From contig JAISPG010000069.1 of assembly GCA_031275085.1 (NCBI GenBank), positions 147,402 through 211,401 of the forward strand: a DNA stretch of 64,000 bases, read 5' to 3'. Of this stretch, positions 1 to 8,375 are shown piece after piece (position 1 is the first letter of the stretch; each line of letters opens with the position of its first letter). This stretch comes from Bacteroidales bacterium (GTDB taxonomy: Bacteria; Bacteroidota; Bacteroidia; Bacteroidales; ML635J-15). The notes below the pieces were generated by a model, which worked only from the letters and a program-made list of their open reading frames with translations, was not told the origin of the DNA and made no database searches. A program made the position numbers and the translations under genes.

Positions 1-74
1 TCAAATTCCTTTTGACAGGAAACAGAAATTATTGCAAATAAAAATAAATGTAACGATTTTATTTTGTAATTCAT
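1..74 (-). CDS. Lipoprotein, N-terminal fragment (runs off the left edge)
   Basis: Only the first 24 codons are inside the window. They encode a lysine-containing start, a hydrophobic stretch and a lipobox-like ISVSC ending at Cys19, so the product is predicted to be a membrane-anchored lipoprotein exported by Sec and processed by signal peptidase II. It starts 15 bp downstream of the stop of the next gene on the same strand and is probably the last or a late gene of that operon. Its function cannot be told from this fragment. Confidence 0.55.
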   Translation of the reverse strand, partial: MNYKIKSLHLFLFAIISVSCQKEF

Positions 75-88
75 TTTTCCCATAATCA

Positions 89-943
89 TTATTTATTTAT
101 TTTCAAAATTAAGTCGGTTATAGATAATCCAATGCCAAGATTCCATGCGGGAAGAAGTTTAAGTTTTGTCGTTCTTGTAAGAGTAGTACCAATCCCTACA
201 GTTAAATGGAGCCAACCAAAAGTCTTGTCATAGCCACCTAGCAAGGATATACCTTTTCTACCTATTGTTCTGCTCCCATCCAAAATAAAAGTACCATTAT
301 CATTCATTGTAAAGGAAGTATTCTTGTTCATAGCATTCATTGTCGCTCCGAAATATGCTGATAAAAACCAATAATGATAATATCCTTTTACTCCTACTGC
401 CCAGCGTTCCGAGTCATATTTTCCAATACCTATACCATAGCCACCCTCCAAAGCAAATCCTGTTTTTTCGCCAAATTTTAATTCTACATATATACCGATA
501 ATTTCACCCGCAACAATACCATTACTAAAACCAACTATAAATTTCAAGTCTTTTTTCCAATCATGTATTAAAGTTCTTTTTCTTTTTATTTCATAGCATT
601 CGCAGAGATCAAGGGCAGTAAGAGATAACGTTTGATATTCATTGTGTAATATTCTGATACCAAGATTACTATTACACGAAATATTCTCAAAACATAAAAT
701 ATATCCTTTAATTCGAATTGAATCGATCTTGTGTATCGTTATCGGTGTCTCAAACATCAATCCTTCAAATGGAGTTGAAAATAATAAATAGCTACAACCA
801 AGATCTGGATGTCCGCATATATCAATTAACCCAAACTCATCACATGAAATTCTTGTGTATGCCAACTTTTTAATTGATTGAGCAGGCAATGAAATAGAAA
901 ATAATAAACATAAACAACAAAATGTATACGCAATTATTCTCAT
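89..943 (-). CDS. Exported protein of unknown function, possible small outer-membrane barrel
   Basis: The first 22 residues form a signal peptide with a cleavage-type site after LPAQ. The remaining 260 residues alternate hydrophobic and polar residues with many Gly and aromatic residues from about residue 135 on (for example GFALEGGYGIGIGKY), which looks like a beta-barrel or beta-rich envelope protein. A cysteine-rich part lies between residues 34 and 118. The start codon overlaps the stop of the upstream gene by 4 bp (ATGA), so the two are translationally coupled. No family is recognised; an outer-membrane or periplasmic place is inferred only from the signal peptide and composition. Confidence 0.6.
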   Translation of the reverse strand: MRIIAYTFCCLCLLFSISLPAQSIKKLAYTRISCDEFGLIDICGHPDLGCSYLLFSTPFEGLMFETPITIHKIDSIRIKGYILCFENISCNSNLGIRILHNEYQTLSLTALDLCECYEIKRKRTLIHDWKKDLKFIVGFSNGIVAGEIIGIYVELKFGEKTGFALEGGYGIGIGKYDSERWAVGVKGYYHYWFLSAYFGATMNAMNKNTSFTMNDNGTFILDGSRTIGRKGISLLGGYDKTFGWLHLTVGIGTTLTRTTKLKLLPAWNLGIGLSITDLILKINK

Positions 944-2226
944 TTACTACCTTTTGTTCTATTAAAACTAGGAAAACTATATAAGTTATATCTCCTACCA
1001 GATGGTGTTTCCAATGGCTGCCAAGTTTTTATCCATATTACCGGTTCTGTAGGATTATTAAAATCTATATCCAAATATACCCATCCAAATCCACTTTCAT
1101 AATAATTTAAAGGAGAACGCCAATGTTGCCGAAAATTTATACCATAAAGATTGGTATCTATTTCTGATCGAATAACTTTTATATCTTCAAATTTTACCTC
1201 AACCCATTTATTCTTTTTAAATACTCTTTCTAATTCATAAATATATTGTTTTTTGTCTTTTTCTATTGTTCGAGTATTATAAGTTTTAATTTTTCTCCCT
1301 TTTTTGTCTATTTTATATTTTACGGTTTTCTCATGAATTATCAATGCATATTCACTAAATACCTTTTTTATAAAGTCCAGCTCTTTATTTTCAAAGGCTG
1401 AATAAAAGCGGTTTAAAAATTCATATATCACATTAAGATGCGTAGTATTATCTAATGTATATGAACCTGTATTTGCAATTTTCTCCGGTTCAAACAAATA
1501 TTCTGGCAAACCTCTTCTTTCTATATTGGTAATAATCCCATCTTCTGCATATTCGATTAATATCTCATTATTATTATTGTATCCTGAATATACTGGAATC
1601 CCTTTCATTTTCCATCCCACATCTGTTCTTTCAATAATTCCCTCTATTTCCTCTATAACTGCAATATGAAACGGTTTGTTTTCCCACAATGAATTTAATT
1701 TTGTAATAGCAGACGGAGAGGCTATTGAACTATCTATTTTAATTTCTTTGTCAGAGAAATATGCCTCATTAACATCAGCAAACATTTTGTTTGTATTTGA
1801 CATGAGATTTTTTTCAGCAACTGTATTGTCTAAAATCTCAACTGAATTAAATTTAATTATCGATTTTCTCGGATTTTCGCATTCTGCTAATCTCGGCTCT
1901 GTTTTTGGATGACTATTTAAATTATAAACATTTATTCTCATTTGTTTAATAGATACAAGTTCTGGTATAGTACATTTTTTTTCGTTTTTTTTTAGCAAGC
2001 TATCAAGATAAATAGAACTTCTATATAATTTATCTTCTTCAAAATCATGAGCTCCTCTACGGAATATTAAATCGGCAATACACCAATCTATGGCATCTCT
2101 ATATTCTTCGATATCAAAGGCATCTTTGGCCTCTTCCATAGGCTTTTTTTCCTTTGTTTGTCCTTGCATTGTTATATGAATAGACAAAAATAAAAATATA
2201 CCAAAAAAAAATATTTTATTTTTCAT
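940..2226 (-). CDS. Exported protein with C-terminal NTF2-like domain, function unknown
   Basis: Residues 1-22 are a hydrophobic signal peptide. The middle is lysine- and glutamate-rich. The C-terminal 170 residues (about 260-425) have the features of the NTF2/SnoaL-like domains found in Bacteroidota surface proteins: a FLNRFYSAFENK helix, a block with conserved Tyr and Trp, and a GWVYLDIDF...PVIWIKTWQP ending. Such domains serve as small-molecule or protein docking folds, but no activity can be assigned. It overlaps its neighbours on both sides by 4 bp, so it is the middle gene of a tightly coupled operon. Confidence 0.6.
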   Translation of the reverse strand: MKNKIFFFGIFLFLSIHITMQGQTKEKKPMEEAKDAFDIEEYRDAIDWCIADLIFRRGAHDFEEDKLYRSSIYLDSLLKKNEKKCTIPELVSIKQMRINVYNLNSHPKTEPRLAECENPRKSIIKFNSVEILDNTVAEKNLMSNTNKMFADVNEAYFSDKEIKIDSSIASPSAITKLNSLWENKPFHIAVIEEIEGIIERTDVGWKMKGIPVYSGYNNNNEILIEYAEDGIITNIERRGLPEYLFEPEKIANTGSYTLDNTTHLNVIYEFLNRFYSAFENKELDFIKKVFSEYALIIHEKTVKYKIDKKGRKIKTYNTRTIEKDKKQYIYELERVFKKNKWVEVKFEDIKVIRSEIDTNLYGINFRQHWRSPLNYYESGFGWVYLDIDFNNPTEPVIWIKTWQPLETPSGRRYNLYSFPSFNRTKGSK

Positions 2227-2708
2227 TGTTTATCAAGATTTTTTTCCAATTGATCAAATATGTATTTCGCTTTATTTTTTTTATATATATTCAAAGATGC
2301 GGCATATTGATAATATTTTTTAGCTTGTTCTCGCAAATATTCTCTTGTCTTATTATTTTTTATATTTAGAGTATCTTTGCTAGCTTCTAAAAGTTCGTTT
2401 GCTAATTCGAAAAAAAAATGATATCCAATAGTATCATTATACTTATATTTTTTAACATCAAGAAACTTTATATATGCACTATCATAATCAATATCCCCTT
2501 CTATCGGATTATTAAATATTATGATGGCTTCAGTTAATAATTCATCTGCTCGTTCCTGTTTTGATTTTTTATTATTATCTATAAATAAAAATACAATACT
2601 AATTACACCTGCAATTGTTACGATACCACTTAAAAAAGTCACAATAGGATTGACATTATCGTCAAGACAAGTTGAAAATTCTTTCCATTTACTTTTTTTA
2701 GAACTCAT
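2223..2708 (-). CDS. Small membrane-anchored protein of unknown function
   Basis: I chose the start at MSSKKSK; six codons upstream there is another ATG (2726). After a short charged N-terminus comes one transmembrane segment (about residues 21-45, FLSGIVTIAGVISIVFLF), then a lysine-rich soluble part with repeated aromatic and alanine positions that suggests helical TPR-like repeats (YFELANELLEAS, YYQYAASLNIY). It is the first gene of the minus-strand operon and overlaps the next gene by 4 bp. A cytoplasmic or periplasmic scaffold role is possible but not shown. Confidence 0.55.
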   Translation of the reverse strand: MSSKKSKWKEFSTCLDDNVNPIVTFLSGIVTIAGVISIVFLFIDNNKKSKQERADELLTEAIIIFNNPIEGDIDYDSAYIKFLDVKKYKYNDTIGYHFFFELANELLEASKDTLNIKNNKTREYLREQAKKYYQYAASLNIYKKNKAKYIFDQLEKNLDKQ

Positions 2709-2840
2709 AATGCAAATTAAAAACAATTATTTGATCTTTTTATTCCCTCAATCCTCTCCCCAAAATCGCCCTTAGCTTTTTCTAAAAAGCACCCTTGCTT
2801 TTGGGTAAAAGGAAAGGTCCTTTTAAAATTTGCTCTATAA

Positions 2841-2868
2841 GCTTTTTTGAAAAGCAAAGGAGCTTTTT
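2841..2868 (-). terminator. Possible terminator behind the HU-related gene
   Basis: Read on the minus strand just after the HU-related stop codon, AAAAGC and GCTTTT arms around a 6-base loop form a short hairpin, with a second overlapping GCTTTT/AAAAGC pairing next to it. The U-tract is poor, so this is a weak call. Confidence 0.3.
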
Positions 2869-2871
2869 GTC

Positions 2872-3258
2872 TTACTTCAATTTTTCGAATTTTAAAGTCG
2901 CGAGCATCTCTTTCAAATCACTTCCCGGACGGAAGGCTACTTTTGCCTTTTTTACCATCGATGCATTGAATTTCGCCTCTGTTGGAGCGCCTTCACTGCT
3001 GATGGCAATCTGAAATGTGCCGAAATCGCCAAAACGGACAATTTCGCCGTTTTCCAAATGCCGTCTCAATACTTTGGTAAGGTCGTTCAATACTGCCAGG
3101 ACATCGCTGTCACTTACGGTAGTAGAACCTTCTGAAATTTCTTTACTTAATTTTTTAAATGTTAATTCGCCTCTGCTTTTTGCTTGTGCGTAAAATTTCT
3201 TTGGAGCTTCCCTGTCCTGAGGGTTCGCTTTCTCCAGTATTACATAACTTACAGCCAT
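2872..3258 (-). CDS. HU-related DNA-binding protein (Bacteroidota type)
   Basis: The 128 residues match the HU/IHF-like 'histone-like, putative' family common in Bacteroidota (TIGR01201-type). The hallmarks are the N-terminal MAVSYVILEKANPQD start, the helix DVLAVLNDLTKVLRRHLENG, and the DNA-arm block GEIVRFGDFGTFQIAIS followed by a conserved FRPGSDLKEML. HU-type proteins bind and bend DNA without strong sequence choice and shape the nucleoid; paralogs of this family are often carried near mobile elements. The gene stands alone on the minus strand next to mobile-element debris. Confidence 0.88.
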   Translation of the reverse strand: MAVSYVILEKANPQDREAPKKFYAQAKSRGELTFKKLSKEISEGSTTVSDSDVLAVLNDLTKVLRRHLENGEIVRFGDFGTFQIAISSEGAPTEAKFNASMVKKAKVAFRPGSDLKEMLATLKFEKLK

Positions 3259-3382
3259 AGTTCTTGGTTTTTCAATAAAATAATTTGTTCGCCAAAAATA
3301 AACAATTTTATCAAATAAAAAAGCATTTAGTATAATCTTTCCCTATAAAAATTCAAATTTCACAAGAAAATTTAGCTGCAAG

Positions 3383-3544
3383 TCATATAACCAGTAAATT
3401 GTCCTTAACAATAATATTAACATTGCATGATATATGAAATCCGGCATCTTCGAGCCATTTGCCCGAAAGGTTCAGGAATGGAACCTTGTTTCTGTTCTCA
3501 TAAGTTCCGAAAGTGAACTTTGCTTTTTCGGTGCATAAATATTT
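3383..3544 (-). pseudogene. SymE-like toxin remnant
   Basis: Read on the minus strand, this stretch encodes KYLCTEKAKF, then NRNKVPFLNLSGKWLEDAGF and a short beta-strand tail before a TGA. The block P-x-L-x-L-x-G-x-W-L-x-x-A-G-F is the signature of the SymE/type I toxin family (a small AbrB-like or nucleoid-interacting toxin). The frame has a stop (TAA) about 27 codons upstream and no ATG, so the 5' end seems lost. A second, more damaged copy lies near 39.6 kb. Confidence 0.6.
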
Positions 3545-3545
3545 T

Positions 3546-3664
3546 ATTTCAGAACCTTGCAATGCTACCGAACAAAAGGAGCTCTTACTTTACATCAAAT
3601 TGAACAAAAGACGTTATTATTACAAGGAACCGGATGTGCATAAGTTGATTAGGGAGAAAATATA
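3546..3664 (+). pseudogene. Remnant of excisionase-like HTH gene (3' half)
   Basis: In two frames this region encodes FRTLQCYRTKGA, then, after a frameshift, YIKLNKRRYYYKEPDVHKLIREKI and a stop. This matches the second half of the intact HTH protein encoded at 54352-54630 (RTLQRYRTKGILPFIKLN ... YKESDVHRLIREKW). It is therefore a frameshifted leftover of a conjugative-transposon gene. It abuts the SymE remnant head to head. Confidence 0.65.
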
Positions 3665-3670
3665 ATTAAT

Positions 3671-3678
3671 TATCTTTG
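3671..3678 (+). promoter_or_regulatory. -7 promoter box (TATCTTTG) for the DUF4238 gene
   Basis: TATCTTTG fits the Bacteroidota -7 consensus TAnnTTTG and lies 28 bp upstream of the ATG. A TTGATTAGG stretch about 20-25 bp upstream could provide the -33 element. Confidence 0.5.
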
Positions 3679-3706
3679 TATCATAATATTTTTGACAATT
3701 ATTATA

Positions 3707-4735
3707 ATGCATAAGAGAAAGAATCATCATTATATTCCACGATTTTACCTTAAACGTTTTTCTTCAGATGAGGAAGGTAAAACTATAGGATTATATAATC
3801 ATCAAAATGGAAAATTTATCAAGAATGCTCCTATAAAACATCAAGCAAGTGAAAACTTTTTATATGGCACCGATGACCAGACAGAATCTGAATTAGCAAA
3901 ATTAGAAAATGGCATTGCTAAATTATTCTATTATTGGACAGAAGAGAAGATTCTTTTTCCTCCCTCTAATGGAACAAAAGCTTTTTCAGCATTAAAAAGA
4001 TTTATTTTATACCAATTGTATAGAACTCCTAAAGCAGGAAAATATATGTTAGAACACCTTAATGATAGTTTTCATGCCATTCTGCCTTTTGTTGAACCTG
4101 ATAAGGTTAAAGAGTTTGAAAATTTAAGTATATCTCATGCAGAACCTACCTTACTAATACTACTTAATTCAGCAGATAAAGAATATCTTTTAGATTATTT
4201 GGATTGTAGATTCATTGTAAATCTAACAGGATTGCCATTTATTTCTTCCGATTCTCCTGTCATCGTATATAATCAATATATGGAAAAAGCAGGTAATTAT
4301 GTTGGAGCTACAGGATTACCTACAAAAGGACTACAAATTTTCTATCCCATTCATCCACGCTTGATGATATGCCTCTATGATCCTAAAGTATATTCTTTCG
4401 GAAATGTAATCAATTGTATTTCTACAGAAAAAATAGAAGATATACATCAATTAAATGCTCTACAGTATTTGAACAGTAACAATCAATTGTTTTTTGATAA
4501 TACAATAATTGAAGGATATATTGTAGATTGTCTTATTAAAGAATATAAAGGCAAGAAAGTCCCCTCGAAAAACATTAATAAACTCATTAAAACACAAGAA
4601 AATGGAGCTCTCTTCTTTATGAGTTCAGAGGATGTCCACATAGATTTAAATTTGTCCTTTTTAGATATAATATGTAAAATTGATAATTCAGAATTTGCTC
4701 CATTAAGACACCCTTCATTAGAACGTAGGAAATAG
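3707..4735 (+). CDS. DUF4238 domain protein
   Basis: The N-terminus KNHHYIPRFYLKRFS is the signature of DUF4238, a family with a conserved H-H-Y-x-P-x-F-x-L motif often found in mobile or defence contexts; its activity is unknown. A TTG five codons upstream could also be read as a start, but ATG 3707 puts the motif directly at the N-terminus and sits well behind the -7 box. At 342 residues the length is typical. No signal peptide or membrane segment is seen, so it is cytoplasmic. It is a single-gene unit lying between two remnants of the same excisionase-like gene, which suggests it arrived as cargo of a mobile element. Confidence 0.75.
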   Translation: MHKRKNHHYIPRFYLKRFSSDEEGKTIGLYNHQNGKFIKNAPIKHQASENFLYGTDDQTESELAKLENGIAKLFYYWTEEKILFPPSNGTKAFSALKRFILYQLYRTPKAGKYMLEHLNDSFHAILPFVEPDKVKEFENLSISHAEPTLLILLNSADKEYLLDYLDCRFIVNLTGLPFISSDSPVIVYNQYMEKAGNYVGATGLPTKGLQIFYPIHPRLMICLYDPKVYSFGNVINCISTEKIEDIHQLNALQYLNSNNQLFFDNTIIEGYIVDCLIKEYKGKKVPSKNINKLIKTQENGALFFMSSEDVHIDLNLSFLDIICKIDNSEFAPLRHPSLERRK

Positions 4736-4809
4736 AATATTACAAGTTATTTTGTTTTCTCCTTTGATTTTTAAGGACTACTTATTTTTGCAGTCTATTC
4801 TCCAAAGTA

Positions 4810-4890
4810 TGGATAGAACGTATGATAGACAGGTTTGATATGCTCGATAAAAAGTAGAACGTTTGATTATGAGTTCATTAGGGAGAGATT
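4810..4890 (+). pseudogene. Remnant of excisionase-like HTH gene (5' part)
   Basis: About 48 bp from 4816 on (CGTATGATAGACAGG...) are nearly identical to the start of the HTH gene at 54352 (encoding RMIDRFDMLDKKVERL), with one A deleted from the A-run. Soon after comes a stretch resembling the 3' end of the same gene (TTAGGGAGA). This is a deleted, frameshifted copy. The high identity suggests recent descent from, or exchange with, the element at 51-64 kb or a close relative. Confidence 0.65.
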
Positions 4891-4979
4891 CTAATTACTT
4901 TTGATTATAAATTCCTCCATCCTCCGTTTTGTATAAAACTCTCCTCGTTTTGTTTAGTCGCGGAATCAATATTTCATTA

Positions 4980-4987
4980 TACTTTTG
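4980..4987 (+). promoter_or_regulatory. -7 promoter box (TACTTTTG) for the AraC gene
   Basis: TACTTTTG fits the TAnnTTTG -7 consensus and is 27 bp upstream of the ATG at 5015. Confidence 0.5.
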
Positions 4988-5014
4988 TAACTATCAAATT
5001 AATTACTTTAACGA

Positions 5015-5917
5015 ATGGTTTCAAAAGAGATAATTAAAATAAATACAGTAGAGGAATTTACAGACTTACTCCATATTCCTACCATCGGGCACCCGCTGCT
5101 GAATGTATATTGTCTGACAGGAAAAGAAAGTGATTTCTATATAGGAAAACCTGTGCAGTTAAATCTTTATTCTATTGCCCTGAAAGAGGGATGCAAAGGC
5201 AATACAAAATACGGCTGGCGGAATTATGATTTCAGCAAAGGATTGATGAATTTTTTTGCACCCGGGCAAATACACTCATGGAATGAAAATAGTGACCGTA
5301 GTATTGCGTCGGGTTGGGTGTTGACATTCCACCCCGATTTTATAAGGAAATATCCGCTTGGAGCGAAAATCCGCAAATATAAATTCTTTTCTTACGAAAC
5401 AAACGAAGCCTTGCATATATCCGATGCCGAACGCCTGATGATTGAAAAATTAGTAGAGAATATATATAATGAATGCAGCCGGAATATTGATGAACACAGT
5501 CAGGATATTATTGTATCTCAAATAGAAGTTATGTTGAGTTATGCCGAACGCTTTTATACACGTCAATTTCGGACAAGACACAGTGTAGAGGCCGGCATTC
5601 TGACTCGTTTTGAGGTCATTCTTCACGAACATTTTGCCGAAGAGAGCAATAAGCTCATTTCCGCAAGTGATATTGCTTCGCAGTTATCAATGTCTACCAG
5701 TTATTTGAGCGACCTTCTGCGCAATCTAACCGGAATGAACACCCAACAACATATACATTTACATCTGATAGAAAAAGCAAAAAACCTGTTGCAGACAACG
5801 AATCTCTCTATAAATGAAATTGCCTATATGTTAGGATTTGAGTATCCGCAATATTTTAACCGTTTATTTAAACATAAAACCGGGCAAACGCCTCTTGAGT
5901 TTAGGAATATGAATTGA
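5015..5917 (+). CDS. AraC-family transcriptional regulator
   Basis: This 300-residue cytoplasmic regulator has an N-terminal cupin-like sensing domain (about 1-180; includes NFFAPGQIHSW, a typical AraC_N strand turn) and a C-terminal double helix-turn-helix domain (about 200-300). The C-terminal signature is clear: SASDIASQLSMSTSYLSDLLRNLTGM followed by NLSINEIAYMLGFEYPQYFNRLFKHKTGQTPLEFR. Such proteins usually activate a nearby promoter on binding a small ligand. The likely targets are the downstream redox/phosphoesterase genes, but the ligand is unknown. Confidence 0.9.
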   Translation: MVSKEIIKINTVEEFTDLLHIPTIGHPLLNVYCLTGKESDFYIGKPVQLNLYSIALKEGCKGNTKYGWRNYDFSKGLMNFFAPGQIHSWNENSDRSIASGWVLTFHPDFIRKYPLGAKIRKYKFFSYETNEALHISDAERLMIEKLVENIYNECSRNIDEHSQDIIVSQIEVMLSYAERFYTRQFRTRHSVEAGILTRFEVILHEHFAEESNKLISASDIASQLSMSTSYLSDLLRNLTGMNTQQHIHLHLIEKAKNLLQTTNLSINEIAYMLGFEYPQYFNRLFKHKTGQTPLEFRNMN

Positions 5918-5946
5918 GGGTGGAGGTTGCAAGAAGCTATGAAAAA

Positions 5947-6368
5947 TTACAAGAAGTTAAATAAATAAAGAATAATGGAAAAAACAAATTCATTTATTGA
6001 TTTAATTATGTGGCAAAAATCACATGATTTTGTTCTTGAATCTTATAAGGTTACAGAAAATTATCCTAGGAATGAATTATTCGGACTTGTTTCCCAACTC
6101 AGGAGGGCTGCGATCTCGATCCCTGCTAATATTGCAGAAGGCTATAAACGAAAAGGAAAAATAGAAAAACTTCGATTTTTCAATATCTCACAAGGAAGCC
6201 TTGAAGAATGCAGATATTATCTCATTCTTTCAAAAGACTTAAATTATATTAATAATGAAAAAGCTGGAGGATGCAAGTAAATCATTAAACAGTTACTGTA
6301 AGAAACTATATGAAGATGCCCATCAAAAATAATAAATAACTTCATATAACTTCTATAACTTCTTGTAA
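5947..6368. repeat. Perfect 13-bp inverted repeats flanking the four-helix-bundle gene
   Basis: TTACAAGAAGTTA at 5947-5959 is the exact reverse complement of TAACTTCTTGTAA at 6356-6368. The outer regions hold further degenerate AAGAAGYTAT / ATAACTTC copies. The pair encloses just the small gene at 5975-6332, so gene and repeats look like one unit. Confidence 0.6.
5975..6332 (+). pseudogene. Four-helix-bundle protein (23S rRNA intervening-sequence family), frameshifted
   Basis: The first frame gives a 101-residue product with the family signature: WQKSHDFVLESYKVTENYP, then LVSQLRRAAISIPANIAEG and GSLEECRYYLILSKDLNYI. This family of about 120 residues is named after ORFs inside 23S rRNA intervening sequences and is widespread in Bacteroidota; its function is unknown. 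At the GAAAAAGC run near 6257 the frame ends early with AGGCK. Shifting by one base restores the missing helix (KLEDASKSLNSYCKKLYEDAHQK) and a stop at 6330-6332. It is thus a one-base indel pseudogene, a sequencing error in an A-run, or a slippage site. Confidence 0.75.
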
Positions 6369-6409
6369 CTATTTACAACATAACAACCAATAATGAATAA
6401 TTCAAAACA

Positions 6410-7189
6410 ATGACTATATTATATTTTACATCAACAGGCAATTGCCTGCAATTAGCAAAAAAGATCGGAGGAATACAGCTATCGATACCACAAATGATAA
6501 AAGAGAACAAATATCATTTTGAAGACGATGCAATCGGATTGATTTTTCCGGTTTATGGATTCGGATTGCCAAAGATCGTAAAGCGTTTTCTTGAAAAAGC
6601 AAGTTTTAAAGCACAATATACTTTTGCTGTTGGAACCTATGGGAACACTCCCGGAGCTGTTATGTTCAACCTCCATAAGTTTGCTGTAAAACGGGGAATA
6701 ACGTTTGATTACATGAATGAATTGCTTACGGTAGATAATTATTTACCGGTCTTTGATGTAAACGATCAAATAGCCAGGCTTCCGGAAAAGAAAACCGCAG
6801 AAAATATTGAAAAGATCGTTTCCGACATTCACAACCGCAAAACTAATTTGCCCAAAGCCTCTGTTTCTCTAAAAGTATTGACAGCATTCATACAAAGTAT
6901 GAGCGGTGTTTTTAGCTCCGGCAAAGCTGCACAAAAGTTTATTGTGAACGAAAAATGTAAACATTGCGGAATTTGTACTAATGTTTGTCCCGTCAGTAAC
7001 ATAAACATTGCTGATAAAGTTGTGTTTTCCGACCGGTGTGAGTCCTGCTTTGGATGTGTGCATCATTGTCCGGCTAACGCAATACATCTCAGAAATGAAA
7101 AAAGCACAGCCAGATACCGCAATGCAGAAGTAACATTAAAAGAAATACAAAACGCAAATTGTCAAAACGGCCTTGCAAAAAGGATATAA
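6410..7189 (+). CDS. EFR1-type flavodoxin-ferredoxin fusion protein
   Basis: This 259-residue soluble protein starts with a flavodoxin-like FMN site (YFTSTGNCLQLA, residues 5-16) and a FPVYGFGLP loop. Residues 183-222 hold two 4Fe-4S ferredoxin motifs: CKHCGICTNVCP and CESCFGCVHHCP. EFR1-family proteins move electrons between a flavin and iron-sulfur clusters; the physiological partner is not known. It is followed by the metallophosphoesterase gene after 40 bp on the same strand and may be cotranscribed. Confidence 0.85.
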   Translation: MTILYFTSTGNCLQLAKKIGGIQLSIPQMIKENKYHFEDDAIGLIFPVYGFGLPKIVKRFLEKASFKAQYTFAVGTYGNTPGAVMFNLHKFAVKRGITFDYMNELLTVDNYLPVFDVNDQIARLPEKKTAENIEKIVSDIHNRKTNLPKASVSLKVLTAFIQSMSGVFSSGKAAQKFIVNEKCKHCGICTNVCPVSNINIADKVVFSDRCESCFGCVHHCPANAIHLRNEKSTARYRNAEVTLKEIQNANCQNGLAKRI

Positions 7190-7229
7190 TTTGCATTTAA
7201 GAATTATAATTTAAAACATAAACAGAACA

Positions 7230-8345
7230 ATGAAATATTCAGTCATGATAATATTCCTCGTCGTTTTTCTTGCTCTAATTACAGGAGCAATTATTTATTT
7301 ATCAAACAGATTCGCTCTGTTCTTCCCAGCCATACCTAAAAGATCATGGTTGTGGGGATTTTCTATTTTATTGGTTGCCACTTTTGCCAGCGCAATGATC
7401 TTTACCACAACGACCAATCCGGCAGGTCGATATTTCTCCATTTTTGCGGGAATTGTTTGCAGTATATTGATATTTTTACTGTTATCTGTGGCAATTACCG
7501 ATTTGCTCTCTCTATTATTCAAATTTTCGCCTCAAATAAGGAGGGATGTTTCTCTTGGTTTAACCTTATTGCTCACCATTTACGGAGTTTGGAATGCTTA
7601 TTCAATTAAGGTAAAAGAAGTAACAATCCCTATAAAAGGATTGACAAAAGAAATTCGAGCCATACACCTGACCGATGTCCATTTGGGAAATTTACGCGGA
7701 GAAAAGACAGTTGAACGGATTGTACAGAAAATAAACAAATTAAATCCGGATGTCGTTTTCAATACCGGCGATATGTTTGACGGAAAAACACATTTCAGCT
7801 CCAAAAATGATGTGCTTTCCGCTTTTCGAACAATGGAAGTTCCACATTATTTTGTTTATGGCAATCATGATGAACATGTGGGTGTAAGTGAGGTAATTAT
7901 GAGAATGAAAAATGCAAACATCAACGTATTGCTGAATGAAATCGCCTATTTTGGAGAATTGCAAATCATCGGTCTCAACAACATGCTTCCAGACAATACT
8001 ACTTTTGATCCTCATACCACAGATACTTCCCAAACCATAGAGAAGGCGTTGAATAAATTTATTATAAAAGACATGCCTACCATTGTTCTCCACCACCGTC
8101 CCGACGGCGTGAAATATATGCAGGAAAAAGGAGTGGATCTATTATTAACAGGACATACCCACGCTGGACAGATATTTCCGTTTACGCTCATTGCCAAACT
8201 GATGTTCGGCTACAACCGCGGACTTTACAAATACGAGGATATGACTATTTATGTTTCCCAAGGTATCGGAACAATTTTTGCACCAGTCCGTTTGGGAACA
8301 CGTAGCGAGATGACGCTGATTAAATTAGTACCGGAAAATAATTGA
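7230..8345 (+). CDS. Membrane-anchored metallophosphoesterase (YkuE/YaeI-like)
   Basis: Residues 1-125 contain four transmembrane helices. Residues 140-371 form a calcineurin-like phosphoesterase domain with all metal-binding motifs: LTDVHLG (D149, H151), NTGDMFD (D181), YGNHDE (N212, H213) and TGHTHAGQ (H309, H311). Relatives hydrolyse phosphodiesters or pyrophosphates such as UDP-2,3-diacylglucosamine at the membrane; the substrate here is unknown. It follows the flavodoxin-ferredoxin gene and ends facing the GNAT gene. Confidence 0.88.
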   Translation: MKYSVMIIFLVVFLALITGAIIYLSNRFALFFPAIPKRSWLWGFSILLVATFASAMIFTTTTNPAGRYFSIFAGIVCSILIFLLLSVAITDLLSLLFKFSPQIRRDVSLGLTLLLTIYGVWNAYSIKVKEVTIPIKGLTKEIRAIHLTDVHLGNLRGEKTVERIVQKINKLNPDVVFNTGDMFDGKTHFSSKNDVLSAFRTMEVPHYFVYGNHDEHVGVSEVIMRMKNANINVLLNEIAYFGELQIIGLNNMLPDNTTFDPHTTDTSQTIEKALNKFIIKDMPTIVLHHRPDGVKYMQEKGVDLLLTGHTHAGQIFPFTLIAKLMFGYNRGLYKYEDMTIYVSQGIGTIFAPVRLGTRSEMTLIKLVPENN

Positions 8346-8375
8346 ATTGTAAACTACTAAAGAAAATTTAATGTT

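Noticed and set aside
1676..1912. Open frame of 78 codons on the plus strand
   Set aside because: It lies fully antisense to the NTF2-like protein gene, has no promoter or family features and biased composition; a shadow frame.
3707..4735. DUF4238 gene as a direct insertion that split one excisionase-like gene
   Set aside because: The 3' part lies upstream and the 5' part downstream, which is the wrong order for a simple insertion; two separate decayed copies fit better.
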